Positions 8,364 through 16,364 of a DNA stretch of 64,000 bases are shown one piece after another. The notes beneath the pieces are model-generated. The model saw only the letters and a list, made by a program, of their open reading frames with translations, did not search any database and had not been told where the DNA came from. Every line of letters begins with the position of its first letter. Position 1 is the stretch's first letter. The position numbers were made by a program, and so were the translations under genes. Source of the DNA: a virus; IMG/VR virus record IMGVR_UViG_3300042691_050360, positions 62,001 through 126,000 of that record. The stretch is one strand, 5' to 3'.

Positions 8364-9668
8364 ATGCAACAAATTACTTTAACACAATCTCAAATCGAAA
8401 CAATTACATCAAACAACTACACAAAATCTCAAATCAAAGAATATCTAGGTATTTCTTTGCCAACGGTTGATGTCGTTTGTAGTAAATATGGAATAAATCC
8501 AAGTAGAGACCAAAGAAAATACAAGCCAAATGATAATTATTTCAAAACATGGTCAATCGAGATGGCTTATTTTCTCGGCCTTATTGCGGCGGATGGTCAT
8601 GTAAGTCACAAGAAAAATTTATTGATGATTAATCTCAAACAAACAGACCACCAGATAATAGAAAATCTTAAAAATGCCCTGGAGTATGACGGCCCTATTT
8701 ACACCATTAATAAGAAGGACGGACAGCCACAATCTTGCTTGACAGTAAGCTCAAAAGAAATTGCTAAAGATTTAAATGATTTAGGATTATCAGGAAACAA
8801 AACTTATGATTTTGATTGGGTAGTGGGAATGCCCGAGGAATATGTATCTCACTTTATTCGCGGCATTTTTGATGGAGATGGATGCATTCATTTAAACACG
8901 GAAAAGCATAATTATTCTGTTAATATTGTCGGTACATACAAACTCACTGAAAATATTAAAGTTTTTTATGATAAATTATGTAATACAAAATCTGGACATC
9001 TTCAGCCCAATAAAAATGTGCAAGTTTTGTATTACAACGGCAGATATAATGCTTTGGCTTTTCTGAATTGGATCTACACAGACTCCACACAATCTACGAG
9101 GCTCAGCAGAAAGTACGAGTTATATCTTCAGCTCAAAGACACAATCTGTGCGGAAGAACAAGTTCCAAATAACTCTCACATTAATCAGGAAATTGCAAAT
9201 GAGATTAGAAGTGATAAGCACAGAGAATCTACTTCAAAAGAAATTGCTAATAAATTGGAAATTAGCGAGCATATTGTTAATGACGTGAAATTGAATAGGA
9301 CATGGATTGATGAATCTTACGCTCCCACTCCCCCTTCAAACACAATCTTGATCACGCATGACAATCAGATTAAGACGATACAGGAATGGTCCGACGAGCT
9401 TGGGATTCCATATTCAACTATTGACAGAAGATATAGGATGGGTTTGCCTTCCGACCAAATCTTAGATAATTCTGGGAAGCGATTAAGCCTAGGCAAGACA
9501 CAATCTGAAAAGGAGAAGCAGGCATATGAATTAGCTTTTAATCTCCGCACAGATTATAAAAACGGTTTAAAGGGCAAAGCTTTGTACGAGGAAAAATACG
9601 GAATTAAAAAATCGCGGTATATTGACATTATTGGAAATCGCACTTGCAAAGAGGGTGAAATTTGGTAA
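8364..9668 (+). CDS. LAGLIDADG homing endonuclease, free-standing
   Basis: This 434-residue protein carries two LAGLIDADG motifs: YFLGLIAADG at 69-78 and FIRGIFDGDG at 164-173, with the acidic residues (Asp77, Asp172) that bind the catalytic metal. An N-terminal helix-turn-helix (about 18-45) and further helix-turn-helix-like segments in the C-terminal 170 residues (for example KEIANKLEISEHIV) probably help to recognise DNA. The gene sits directly behind the capsid terminator under its own leaderless-type promoter; neither neighbour is split, so it is not inside an intron. It holds five copies of the window's over-represented ACACAATCT 9-mer, the densest cluster. Its target is not visible. 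Confidence 0.9.
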   Translation: MQQITLTQSQIETITSNNYTKSQIKEYLGISLPTVDVVCSKYGINPSRDQRKYKPNDNYFKTWSIEMAYFLGLIAADGHVSHKKNLLMINLKQTDHQIIENLKNALEYDGPIYTINKKDGQPQSCLTVSSKEIAKDLNDLGLSGNKTYDFDWVVGMPEEYVSHFIRGIFDGDGCIHLNTEKHNYSVNIVGTYKLTENIKVFYDKLCNTKSGHLQPNKNVQVLYYNGRYNALAFLNWIYTDSTQSTRLSRKYELYLQLKDTICAEEQVPNNSHINQEIANEIRSDKHRESTSKEIANKLEISEHIVNDVKLNRTWIDESYAPTPPSNTILITHDNQIKTIQEWSDELGIPYSTIDRRYRMGLPSDQILDNSGKRLSLGKTQSEKEKQAYELAFNLRTDYKNGLKGKALYEEKYGIKKSRYIDIIGNRTCKEGEIW

Positions 9669-9686
9669 CAGAACTAAAAAAGGCTG

Positions 9687-9692
9687 TAAAAT
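9687..9692 (+). promoter_or_regulatory. -10-like box TAAAAT, leaderless type
   Basis: TAAAAT preceded by TG ends 6 nt before ATG 9699, with no ribosome site between. Confidence 0.5.
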
Positions 9693-9698
9693 GAAATT

Positions 9699-9947
9699 AT
9701 GAATGAATATGAAAAGTTTTTTCAGAGAGAGCACGAGCGAAAATCTAACATCGACACAATCGCAAATGCATTGAAATCCAATTTTGAAACTAAAAATGCT
9801 GAGACCATTTCGCCAGATGGAAGTAAGCAAATGGTAACTAAGTCGTTTAATTCATCTGGTAAAGAAGTGTATACATCCAGCAAAGATGGAAAAAATGTAA
9901 TGACTTTTTCCACTAAAAAGCAATTGCTAGATTATTTAGGGGGATAA
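9699..9947 (+). CDS. Small hypothetical protein
   Basis: This 82-residue protein is polar, with a charged helix at the N-terminus (FFQREHERK) and a beta-type centre (KEVYTSSKDGKNVMTF) followed by a short helix ending in DYLGG. No family is recognised. It is downstream of the endonuclease gene with its own -10-like box and is closed by a terminator that also serves the convergent pilin-like gene. Confidence 0.6.
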   Translation: MNEYEKFFQREHERKSNIDTIANALKSNFETKNAETISPDGSKQMVTKSFNSSGKEVYTSSKDGKNVMTFSTKKQLLDYLGG

Positions 9948-9951
9948 GATT

Positions 9952-9976
9952 AGCCCCCTTTTGGGGGGCTTTTTTA
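9952..9976. terminator. Hairpin terminator between convergent genes
   Basis: AGCCCCC / GGGGGCT with a TTTT-G loop is followed by TTTTTT on the plus strand. It ends the gene at 9699-9947 and lies just beyond the stop of the convergent gene 9978-10955. Confidence 0.85.
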
Positions 9977-9977
9977 A

Positions 9978-10955
9978 TTACTGCCCCAATCCCCAAAGAG
10001 GATATTGAACGAAGAGATTTGGATTAGCCCCTAGACCAACCGTTCCGCCTGTAAATCCGCGAAGAGCACCATTGGTTAGATTCATTCCAAATGCCGGGGT
10101 GGCACTTACACCATACTCCACTGCAGTTGGTGTGAAGGCGAGAAACTTACCCAATTGGTAATATTTTGCCGAGCCGTCTGCGTGTCCAACAATAACTCCG
10201 CCGAATGCAGCTCTTACTTCATCCGCTGGTACAGTTTGAAGTGCAGAGTAATTGGCTGTTTGCTTGCCGAGCTCCCATGCCCAGAACTCTCTTACAGCAG
10301 GAGGGAAAACGGTGACTGAATTTGATGAAGCATCTGTGCCGTATGCAATTGGCACAACACCGATCTGGAGGTTGCCAGATTCCATGAGAATACCTGCCGC
10401 AGAAGTATTTGGTAGAGCTGTCATACTTCCACCAAGCCAGCTATTCCGGAACATGGTTGATGATCCTGGTGCTCGATTCCAGGTGTTAAGCTGACCAGTG
10501 AGAGAGGTGTTGAGGAGATAGCTTCCGGTTACCTGTCCGCATTGTGCCCAGCTTCCAGCAGGACAGCTAGGGGTAGATGCATTGGTATTTCCGCGAGATG
10601 TGTTGAAGTAGAGTTGGACATTCTTAACATAAGGCTGTGTCCACTTCTGCCAAGAGAAGTGATTAACTCTGTGTGCAAATCCTGCTGATACTCCGCAGTT
10701 TACTGTACCAACTACGTTGTTGAGGGCACCGTTAAGACTAGAGTTTGCGATGCAATCATCATTGCGTGGATACATATCGTCATTATCGGCACCATACATG
10801 ATGACGCCAAGAGAGATCTGTTTTTGATTACTGATGCCGGTGGCTTTCTTTGCTGCTGCCTTGGCTTGAGCGAAGACGGGGAAGAGGATTGCCGCGAGGA
10901 TTGCGATAATCGCAATCACGACAAGAAGTTCGATTAATGTAAAAGCTTTTTTCAT
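9978..10955 (-). CDS. Prepilin-type N-terminal domain protein (DUF1559 / H-x-DG type pseudopilin)
   Basis: This 325-residue protein begins MKKAFTLIELLVVIAI, the class III signal of type IV pilins and type II secretion pseudopilins: a short basic leader, cleavage before Phe, Glu at mature position 5 and a long hydrophobic helix continuing through ILFPVFAQAK. The QAKAAAKKA-x10-ISLG-x-MYGADNDD layout and a late GHADGSAKYY (H-x-DG) segment are typical of the DUF1559 family, which is greatly expanded in Planctomycetota and Armatimonadota. In a cell it would be processed by prepilin peptidase and placed in the membrane or a pseudopilus. The gene is visibly more GC-rich than its neighbours in places, stands alone, and has no recognisable ribosome site. 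It looks acquired from a host. Whether it acts in the cell or on the particle is unknown. Confidence 0.88.
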   Translation of the reverse strand: MKKAFTLIELLVVIAIIAILAAILFPVFAQAKAAAKKATGISNQKQISLGVIMYGADNDDMYPRNDDCIANSSLNGALNNVVGTVNCGVSAGFAHRVNHFSWQKWTQPYVKNVQLYFNTSRGNTNASTPSCPAGSWAQCGQVTGSYLLNTSLTGQLNTWNRAPGSSTMFRNSWLGGSMTALPNTSAAGILMESGNLQIGVVPIAYGTDASSNSVTVFPPAVREFWAWELGKQTANYSALQTVPADEVRAAFGGVIVGHADGSAKYYQLGKFLAFTPTAVEYGVSATPAFGMNLTNGALRGFTGGTVGLGANPNLFVQYPLWGLGQ

Positions 10956-11022
10956 AATTTTGTTGTCATTTGATATAAATTTAATTCAACCTAAGACATG
11001 TATATTGTACAAAATTATCCTG

Positions 11023-11028
11023 TAAAAT
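11023..11028 (+). promoter_or_regulatory. -10-like box TAAAAT, leaderless type
   Basis: TAAAAT preceded by TG ends 6 nt before ATG 11035 of the FeoA-like gene. Confidence 0.5.
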
Positions 11029-11034
11029 TTAAAT

Positions 11035-11259
11035 ATGGAAGTTTCTTTTAGAAACTTAAAAAAGAATGTTCCCGCTATAATTTCAGAATGCAGGTGTAGC
11101 CAGAGATTTCTTGAGCTAGGTTTTTTACCTGGGGCGGAGATTAAAATTATAGGTGAATGTTTGCTGGGCGGGACAGTAATAGTTGAAACAAAATATGGCA
11201 CCTTTTGTGCTCGAAGGGATGAACTAGATATTGATTTGAATGTAATTGAAGAAGGGTGA
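11035..11259 (+). CDS. FeoA-domain protein
   Basis: This 74-residue protein fits a whole FeoA (SH3-like) domain: a start with a conserved Cys-rich turn, RFLELGFLPGAEI in the centre (family pattern R-L-x-E-L-G-x-x-P-G), then GGTVIV and a final FCARRDEL strand (family: A-L-R-R-E-E-A). FeoA is the small cytosolic partner of the FeoB ferrous iron transporter, and the same fold occurs at the end of iron-responsive repressors. No feoB is near it. In a phage it might bind a host FeoB or a repressor, or be a re-used SH3 domain; that is a guess. The family call is firm. Confidence 0.8.
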   Translation: MEVSFRNLKKNVPAIISECRCSQRFLELGFLPGAEIKIIGECLLGGTVIVETKYGTFCARRDELDIDLNVIEEG

Positions 11260-11285
11260 AAGTTTTTTTTATATAAAAATATAAT

Positions 11286-12614
11286 ATGAGCTTTTCTGAT
11301 ATTCTAAATAGATTCGCCGAGAAAAAAGCACTCCAGGGTGATTCTGATTTCGCCTTTAGACTAATTTCCGCTTCTGAAAAAGAAGAAGAGAAAGAAGAGA
11401 AAGAGGCTGAAATGATTAAGCGGGGCAAGGATCGCAAAAAGGTGGCCAGTAAGGAAGTTTGGATTGAGGCTTATGAGGAGCTACTTATGCGGTTGATTCC
11501 AAAATTTATGGAGCGTGGGCTGGGAGAAGACGAGGCTGAGTTTGCTGCTGAACAATATCTTGAAAAGCATTCTCATTTAGTTGACGCAAGGGCCGGGGAT
11601 TTAGAGGGGATGGCTATTGACCGTGCCATGATGATGCATGGTGACACTTATGCCTCTACTTTATCTAATATGATTAAGAAATATGCAGGTAAGGATCGCA
11701 AAAAGGTGGCCTTCAGCGACGAATCTTGGCTGGATTCCTGGCTTGAGGCTCGTGAAAATCTTTACATGGTTCTGATTCCGAAATTTATGGAGTCAGGTCT
11801 GGGAAAAGATGAGGCCGGGATTGCCGCCGAACAATATCTTGAAGAGCATCCTAATTTAGTTAATGAAAAAGCTGCAATTTTAGAGGAGCGGGATAGTGAC
11901 CGTGCTGTGATGATGGGTGGGGACGCTTACGCCTCTACTTTATCTAATATGATTAAGAAATATGCAGGCGAATCTGAAAAAGGGAGCTACGAAGACGCGA
12001 TCAAGAATCTTCCTGGTTTCACTGGTATGTTTGGCAATGGATTTTGCTTTATGAATAAAGCTCAAGCTCAAAAAGCTTTGGCTATTGGAGAGCAAGCTGC
12101 TAATTTCTTAGATTGGGCAGTTGAGAAACATGATGATGGGTTCATGGCTATTTCTAGAGGTAGAGACAAAAAATCTTCCACGCTTGATTCAATGATTAAG
12201 AAATATGCTGGCGAAGACAAGGAAGATAAAAAAAAAACATCCCAAGAGCTTGAAATAGAAAGATACAATAGAGAGAGGGACAAATGGGACAGGATGAAGA
12301 AAAGATGGGATAAGTTTAAATCAGAAAATCCCCTTCACAAAAAATCTTCCACTCTTGTTTCAATGATTAAGAAATACGCTAAGGAAGATTGGGAAATTAC
12401 TGGTGAAGAATTTTATGGCGGTGAAACTCCTGATTTGGATTTCGAGGACGATAATCAATTCTATGACGCTATGGGTCGTGGATTTGAAGATGCAAAATAC
12501 ACTCCAGAATCGCAGTCAAATCCTTATAGCGGTAATGAAGAATTATCCGCCGCATACGAAGCTGGTGTAAGACACGCCCTTGAAATGCTCCAACAGAGAG
12601 GAACTAAACTTTAA
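11286..12614 (+). CDS. Repeat-containing phage protein with four MIKKYA segments
   Basis: This 442-residue, highly charged protein is built from duplicated modules. Two modules of about 90 residues (starting KDRKKVA, containing LIPKFME-x-GLG and AAEQYLE, ending ASTLSNMIKKYAG) stand in tandem, and the final segment STL-x-x-MIKKYA recurs twice more further down. A centre with NLPGFTGMFGNGFCFMNKAQAQKAL and a Glu-rich linker separate them. No signal peptide or enzymatic motif is seen. The stop is 2 nt before the next ATG, so it is co-transcribed with 12617-13573. No family is recognised; a role in the virion or as a processed internal protein is possible. Confidence 0.65.
   Translation: MSFSDILNRFAEKKALQGDSDFAFRLISASEKEEEKEEKEAEMIKRGKDRKKVASKEVWIEAYEELLMRLIPKFMERGLGEDEAEFAAEQYLEKHSHLVDARAGDLEGMAIDRAMMMHGDTYASTLSNMIKKYAGKDRKKVAFSDESWLDSWLEARENLYMVLIPKFMESGLGKDEAGIAAEQYLEEHPNLVNEKAAILEERDSDRAVMMGGDAYASTLSNMIKKYAGESEKGSYEDAIKNLPGFTGMFGNGFCFMNKAQAQKALAIGEQAANFLDWAVEKHDDGFMAISRGRDKKSSTLDSMIKKYAGEDKEDKKKTSQELEIERYNRERDKWDRMKKRWDKFKSENPLHKKSSTLVSMIKKYAKEDWEITGEEFYGGETPDLDFEDDNQFYDAMGRGFEDAKYTPESQSNPYSGNEELSAAYEAGVRHALEMLQQRGTKL
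11427..11968 (+). repeat. Tandem in-frame duplication inside the gene at 11286
   Basis: Two copies of a roughly 265-280 bp module lie head to tail (from 11427 and from 11691). The ends are nearly identical: the 38-bp block at 11652-11689 recurs exactly at 11931-11968, and AAGGATCGCAAAAAGGTGGCC recurs at the two module starts. Confidence 0.85.
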
Positions 12615-12616
12615 TC

Positions 12617-13573
12617 ATGAATAAACTAGCACACAATCTGGCTTCTTTAGGGAAAGAGCTTTATTTAAATGGCTTTGAAAAAGAAGCAAAAACTATGCTT
12701 TTTACATCTTTGAGAATTGCACATATGGATCATCCTCTTCTTGAAGTAATTGAAGAAATGGGTTTTGAGCATGCAGATGATGAAAATGTGGGAGGGGGAC
12801 TGGAGATTTTCATTAATGTTCACCCTGATGGCAAAACGGAATATGAGCTGATGAAAGATGGGGATTCTCATGAGTTTGATTCTTTCGAGGAATTAGTGTC
12901 TCATCTTGCTGAAGATGATGAATCAGATTGTGGCTGTGGGTGTGGTGGAGCTTGTAAGGAGGCATCCTCTAGCATCTTTAGAAAAGCGGATTCATTAATG
13001 GATTCGCTAAAGAAAGATAAACTATCTGACCAATACATGGATTATGTTCGTGATTTTGGATACATACCTTATGAAGATTGGCTTGCGGAAAAAGATTATG
13101 CCAATATGGATCTGAGTGAAAAAAATCAAGAAGAGTGTGAGCATGAATCTACTTATGAAGATTGGAGCACTGCGGGCAGGAGTTTTGGGCCGATGATCGT
13201 TTGCTCAGACTGTGGAAAGGTGCTCAGAGCAAAAGACATAGATGACTATGAACGAGAAGAGAGTGAAAGAGAATTTTATCGAACAAGTGCAACAAAGAAA
13301 AAGAACAAACCTCTAAATAAGCCATTTCGAACTCCAGGTGGGCCAAAGAAGTTTTCAGTTTATGTCAAGAATGAAAGCGGTAATGTTGTAAAGGTTAACT
13401 TCGGTGACCCCAATATGTCTATCCGAAGGGATGAACCAGGTCGAAGAAAGAATTTTAGAGCTAGACATAATTGTGATAATCCGGGGCCGAAGACTAAAGC
13501 TCGCTACTGGTCATGTAAAATGTGGCAAAAAGGAAAATCTGTTTCTGAGATGACAAGGAGAAAGAAAAAGTAA
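12617..13573 (+). CDS. Multidomain phage protein with basic C-terminal DUF5872-like domain
   Basis: This 318-residue protein has an N-terminal acidic part (about 1-100), a Cys cluster CGCGCGGAC near 108-116, a CxxC near 200 (CSDCGK) and a basic C-terminal domain of about 85 residues. The last begins KPLNKPFRTPGGPKKF and runs through FGDPNMSIRRDEPGRRKNFRARH to YWSCKMW, a set of conserved blocks I know from the C-termini of many proteins of large phages and some giant viruses. Its function is unknown; it is often found in structural or capsid-associated proteins. The gene overlaps neither neighbour but is spaced 2 nt and 1 nt from them, so the three genes 11286-13919 form one unit. Confidence 0.65.
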   Translation: MNKLAHNLASLGKELYLNGFEKEAKTMLFTSLRIAHMDHPLLEVIEEMGFEHADDENVGGGLEIFINVHPDGKTEYELMKDGDSHEFDSFEELVSHLAEDDESDCGCGCGGACKEASSSIFRKADSLMDSLKKDKLSDQYMDYVRDFGYIPYEDWLAEKDYANMDLSEKNQEECEHESTYEDWSTAGRSFGPMIVCSDCGKVLRAKDIDDYEREESEREFYRTSATKKKNKPLNKPFRTPGGPKKFSVYVKNESGNVVKVNFGDPNMSIRRDEPGRRKNFRARHNCDNPGPKTKARYWSCKMWQKGKSVSEMTRRKKK

Positions 13574-13574
13574 A

Positions 13575-13919
13575 ATGGGTATCTTTAAATCACCTAAATC
13601 GCGGTTTGTTTTTAGTCAGAACGCTGACGTAATTCAGGAAGAAGATGATTTTCTTGATAGGTACAAATTGATTAAGGTTGAAGAGGATTTTCTTAATAAA
13701 TACAAATTCGAAAAAGAGAGATTTTACAGACTTTTAGAAGAAGACTTAATAGCCCCTTACGAAAAAGATATTACTGAAAAAATTTTTCATGAGCTAGAAA
13801 ACCCAGGTTCGTTTCCAGAAATTGTACCCAGGATAGGCGACCCAAAAAAGAAAATGCTGGAAAAAATACATTTTACGAATCTTGTAGCCCTAAGCAAAAG
13901 ACAACATATTAAAGATTAA
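13575..13919 (+). CDS. Small hypothetical protein
   Basis: This 114-residue charged protein starts with MGIFKSPKSRFVFSQNA and then forms a long helix containing two near repeats (EEDDFLDRYKLIKV and EEDFLNKYKFEKE). No family is recognised. Its ATG is 1 nt after the stop of the upstream gene, so it is probably translated by coupling. Confidence 0.6.
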   Translation: MGIFKSPKSRFVFSQNADVIQEEDDFLDRYKLIKVEEDFLNKYKFEKERFYRLLEEDLIAPYEKDITEKIFHELENPGSFPEIVPRIGDPKKKMLEKIHFTNLVALSKRQHIKD

Positions 13920-13974
13920 AAACAAGGATAAAATCGTAAACAGCAATTTTAATTGCCATGCCCCCAGGAAACAT

Positions 13975-15105
13975 ATGATTAAATTAAATGCAAACATCGG
14001 CGGTTTACGCCCCAATTTTACTGATAAAGAATACGCTGAATTTATCTCGAAGCTGGAAAACCTAGTACCCGGAAGCTCTGTTCGATTTGGCTCGATCTTT
14101 CACGAGATTTTCTGGAACCCAGAAGATCTGGGTAATTTTAAAGGGCTTGACAAGGTTCTAGAAATCTGCAGAGATAGACAGCTTCAACCTTTGATTTTAG
14201 TGATGCCTACGCCTCATCCAACATCTGGCTGGTACAAAACTGCTAAAAACAGAGACGGCTGGTGGTTGCCTAATGAAGAGTTGATTCCTAAACTAGCTGA
14301 GAAGACTGATGTTTTGGTTAAGCGAGTTCTCGCTAAGTGTAAAGAATTTAAGCTTGAGCCAACTTGGCAGCTGTGGAATGAGCCAGCGGGCAAAGCTTTT
14401 AGCACAGTTACAGGTCACAATCTTGGTAATAAACCAGGGGGGAGTTCTACATCGAAATATGGTGAATGGACGTTAACCCTGCATAAGCTTCTTTGGGAAA
14501 CAAGCCAAGTGTTAAGAAATAATAAGATACCCACCAGTAAAATAATGTCACCGGCTTTCTCTTGTATAGGGGATGGTAACATCCAAGAAGTAAGTGAGGT
14601 TCTCACCTGGATACCACCTAGCGAATATAATTGGCAAAAGAATTGTGGCGTGATAGCCTGCCATCTTTTTTTCAGAGCAGGTTGGGCACAGGATCCAAAA
14701 ACAAGAACAACGGAAGTAACAAATGGGTTTAACGCATCAATGAATTACTTTAAATATTTTGTTGCTAATTTAAGACTTCCTAAGTCTAAGAAAATTGTTA
14801 TTACAGAGTTTTATGTGACACCAGGGATGTGCGGCGTGTTAACTACAGCTAACCCTGAACAGCTTGATCCTTTTAGAACAATTGCATTCGATTTGCTGGC
14901 TAAAGAAAAAATCACCAGTTTTGTTTATGGAATTGGCGACGAAAATGATTCTCCTGGCACTTATTGGCTTGCATACGGCGGATGGAGTCAATGGTTGAAG
15001 AAGAAGAATGCGGCTATTTCGGGCGGATTTAATTCATCTCCTGCTACTGGTGGATTTAATTCATCTCCCGCCACTGGTGGTATCAGCACTTCGCCTGTTA
15101 AGTGA
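13975..15105 (+). CDS. Glycoside hydrolase of clan A (TIM barrel), likely surface-polymer or wall glycosidase
   Basis: This 376-residue protein has the two landmarks of a clan-A retaining glycosidase: WQLWNEPAG with the acid/base Glu136 and IVITEFYVTPG with the nucleophile Glu278. The order of strands (RFGSIFHEIFW, QPLILVMPTPHP, HLFFRAGW, YGIGDEND) suits a beta/alpha barrel of GH39/GH5-like type. There is no signal peptide. The tail carries two copies of GGFNSSPATGG and a final low-complexity piece, as in secreted or particle-attached hydrolases. AGGAAAC stands just before ATG 13975. It may cut a capsular or cell-wall glycan during adsorption or release; the substrate cannot be read from sequence. 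Confidence 0.75.
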   Translation: MIKLNANIGGLRPNFTDKEYAEFISKLENLVPGSSVRFGSIFHEIFWNPEDLGNFKGLDKVLEICRDRQLQPLILVMPTPHPTSGWYKTAKNRDGWWLPNEELIPKLAEKTDVLVKRVLAKCKEFKLEPTWQLWNEPAGKAFSTVTGHNLGNKPGGSSTSKYGEWTLTLHKLLWETSQVLRNNKIPTSKIMSPAFSCIGDGNIQEVSEVLTWIPPSEYNWQKNCGVIACHLFFRAGWAQDPKTRTTEVTNGFNASMNYFKYFVANLRLPKSKKIVITEFYVTPGMCGVLTTANPEQLDPFRTIAFDLLAKEKITSFVYGIGDENDSPGTYWLAYGGWSQWLKKKNAAISGGFNSSPATGGFNSSPATGGISTSPVK

Positions 15106-15110
15106 ACTTT

Positions 15111-15147
15111 CCAATCATGAATTAATGTACAATTAATTCATGATTGG
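15111..15147 (+). promoter_or_regulatory. Perfect 16-bp inverted repeat covering the rmlA start codon
   Basis: CCAATCATGAATTAAT at 15111-15126 is repeated inverted at 15132-15147 with a 5-nt spacer. The rmlA ATG (15140-15142) lies in the right arm, and the -10-like box TACAAT (15128-15133) overlaps spacer and arm. The palindrome could be an operator for a dimeric regulator, or an RNA hairpin hiding the start when transcription comes from upstream. Confidence 0.75.
15128..15133 (+). promoter_or_regulatory. -10-like box TACAAT, leaderless type
   Basis: TACAAT preceded by TG ends 6 nt before ATG 15140 and lies within the palindrome. Confidence 0.5.
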
Positions 15148-16006
15148 AAAAGGAATTATACTTGCTGGCGGAACTGGTTCTAGATTATATCCAGCCACAC
15201 AATCTGTCAGCAAGCAACTTCTCCCCGTATACGACAAGCCGATGGTTTATTATCCTTTGTCTATTTTGATGAGGGCGGGAATTCGTGATGTTTTAATAAT
15301 CACCACACCGCATGAGCAGAGCTTGTTTCGCAATCTTCTAAAGGATGGTTCTCAATGGGGAATGAGCATTTCATATGAAGTTCAGGCTTCTCCAAATGGT
15401 TTAGCTCAGGCCTTTCTGATTGGAGAGAGATTTATCAATTCCGAGCCTGTGGCTTTGATTCTAGGCGACAATATCTTCTACGGTGGCAATCTGATGAGCG
15501 AGTGTGAGAAGGCTGTAGAAAGAGATTGTGCTACTGTGTTTGCATATCGTGTGAATGAGCCCGAGCATTATGGAGTGGTTGAGCTCGATAAAAAGAATAT
15601 TCCTTTGAGTATCGTAGAGAAGCCGAGCGATCCTAAATCAAATTATGCTGTTACGGGCTTGTACTTCTACGATTCAGATGTTGTTGAAATTGCTAAGAGC
15701 GTGAAACCATCTGAAAGAGGGGAGCTAGAGATTACATCTGTCAATAATGAATATTTAAATCGAGGGAGGTTGGCTGTAGCAAAATTGTCACGGGGATGCA
15801 CTTGGTTTGATGCGGGTACTTTCGACAATTTGCTTGAAGTAAGTAATTATATTGCATCAATTCAAAACAGGCAAGGATTAATTATTGCAAGCCCAGATGA
15901 AATTGCTTTTAGAAACAATTGGATTACACAATCTGAGCTAGATGATTTGATAAATTCTTATGGTAAAAGCTTATATTCTAAGCAATTAAGATTGAGTTTA
16001 GATTGA
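15140..16006 (+). CDS. rmlA: Glucose-1-phosphate thymidylyltransferase
   Basis: This 288-residue protein is a full-length RmlA/RfbA (family about 290). It transfers dTMP from dTTP to glucose-1-phosphate, the first step to dTDP-rhamnose and other dTDP-sugars, in the cytosol. The nucleotide motif GIILAGGTGSRLYP is at 5-18, followed by KQLLPVYDKPMVYYPL, LGDNIFYGG with the metal-binding Asp, the EKP motif and the late CTWFDAGTFDNLLE. No rmlB, C or D gene is in the window, so the product probably feeds a host pathway or phage genes elsewhere. The start lies in a perfect palindrome and 6 nt behind TACAAT. The gene contains two copies of ACACAATCTG. Confidence 0.95.
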   Translation: MIGKGIILAGGTGSRLYPATQSVSKQLLPVYDKPMVYYPLSILMRAGIRDVLIITTPHEQSLFRNLLKDGSQWGMSISYEVQASPNGLAQAFLIGERFINSEPVALILGDNIFYGGNLMSECEKAVERDCATVFAYRVNEPEHYGVVELDKKNIPLSIVEKPSDPKSNYAVTGLYFYDSDVVEIAKSVKPSERGELEITSVNNEYLNRGRLAVAKLSRGCTWFDAGTFDNLLEVSNYIASIQNRQGLIIASPDEIAFRNNWITQSELDDLINSYGKSLYSKQLRLSLD

Positions 16007-16008
16007 GT

Positions 16009-16326
16009 TTAGAGAATTTTATCAGCAAGAGCGGCAGCTTTTGCAAAAGCCGCGAGCATACCCGAGCGATAATCATCTGAGTCTGAGTCGCTTAATTCAA
16101 CACTATTGCTATATTCATTCAATGCTTCGATGAATTTCTGCTTTTGAGTAATTGGTTTAAAGCTTTCACGACCTCGTTTATCAACATTAGTTTCCCACGA
16201 TCTATTTATGTCATCTCTCAATGCTGCATCTTCCATGCCTGGATCGGGGTTGTTATAATCATCAAGCCCCTGGCTGATCACCGAGCGGACGATTGGCGTA
16301 ACAGACGCTTTCTTAAAGATTGACAT
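16009..16326 (-). CDS. Small hypothetical protein, paralogue of the next gene
   Basis: This 105-residue protein begins MSIFKKASVTPIVRSVISQGLDDY; its first 24 residues nearly match those of 16363-16638, while the rest differs. The remainder is acidic and helical, ending in an Ala-rich helix. No family is recognised. The two genes arose by a local duplication that also copied the upstream sequence (see the repeat entry). It converges with rmlA with 2 nt between stops. Confidence 0.6.
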   Translation of the reverse strand: MSIFKKASVTPIVRSVISQGLDDYNNPDPGMEDAALRDDINRSWETNVDKRGRESFKPITQKQKFIEALNEYSNSVELSDSDSDDYRSGMLAAFAKAAALADKIL

Positions 16327-16364
16327 AGTATTTATTTCTTTTTAGATTGTGCTGGTTCCTTGTT
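16299..16364. repeat. 66-bp direct repeat, copy 1
   Basis: This block is identical to 16611-16676 (offset 312 bp). It holds the first codons of the small gene, the intergenic spacer and a remnant of the 3' end of the gene upstream. Confidence 0.9.

Noticed and set aside
8256-9700. Group I intron carrying the LAGLIDADG gene in the capsid gene
   Set aside because: The capsid gene is complete and ends in a normal terminator before the endonuclease, so the latter is free-standing.
9722-9913. Minus-strand frame opposite the small gene 9699-9947
   Set aside because: The plus-strand gene has a -10-like box and a terminator; the minus frame has neither.
11427-11968. Insertion sequence or terminal repeats at the duplicated block
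   Set aside because: The duplication is in frame inside one gene and has no transposase or inverted ends.
13933-13960. Possible terminator before the glycoside hydrolase gene
   Set aside because: GCAATTTTAATTGC is a weak AT-rich palindrome without a U-tract.
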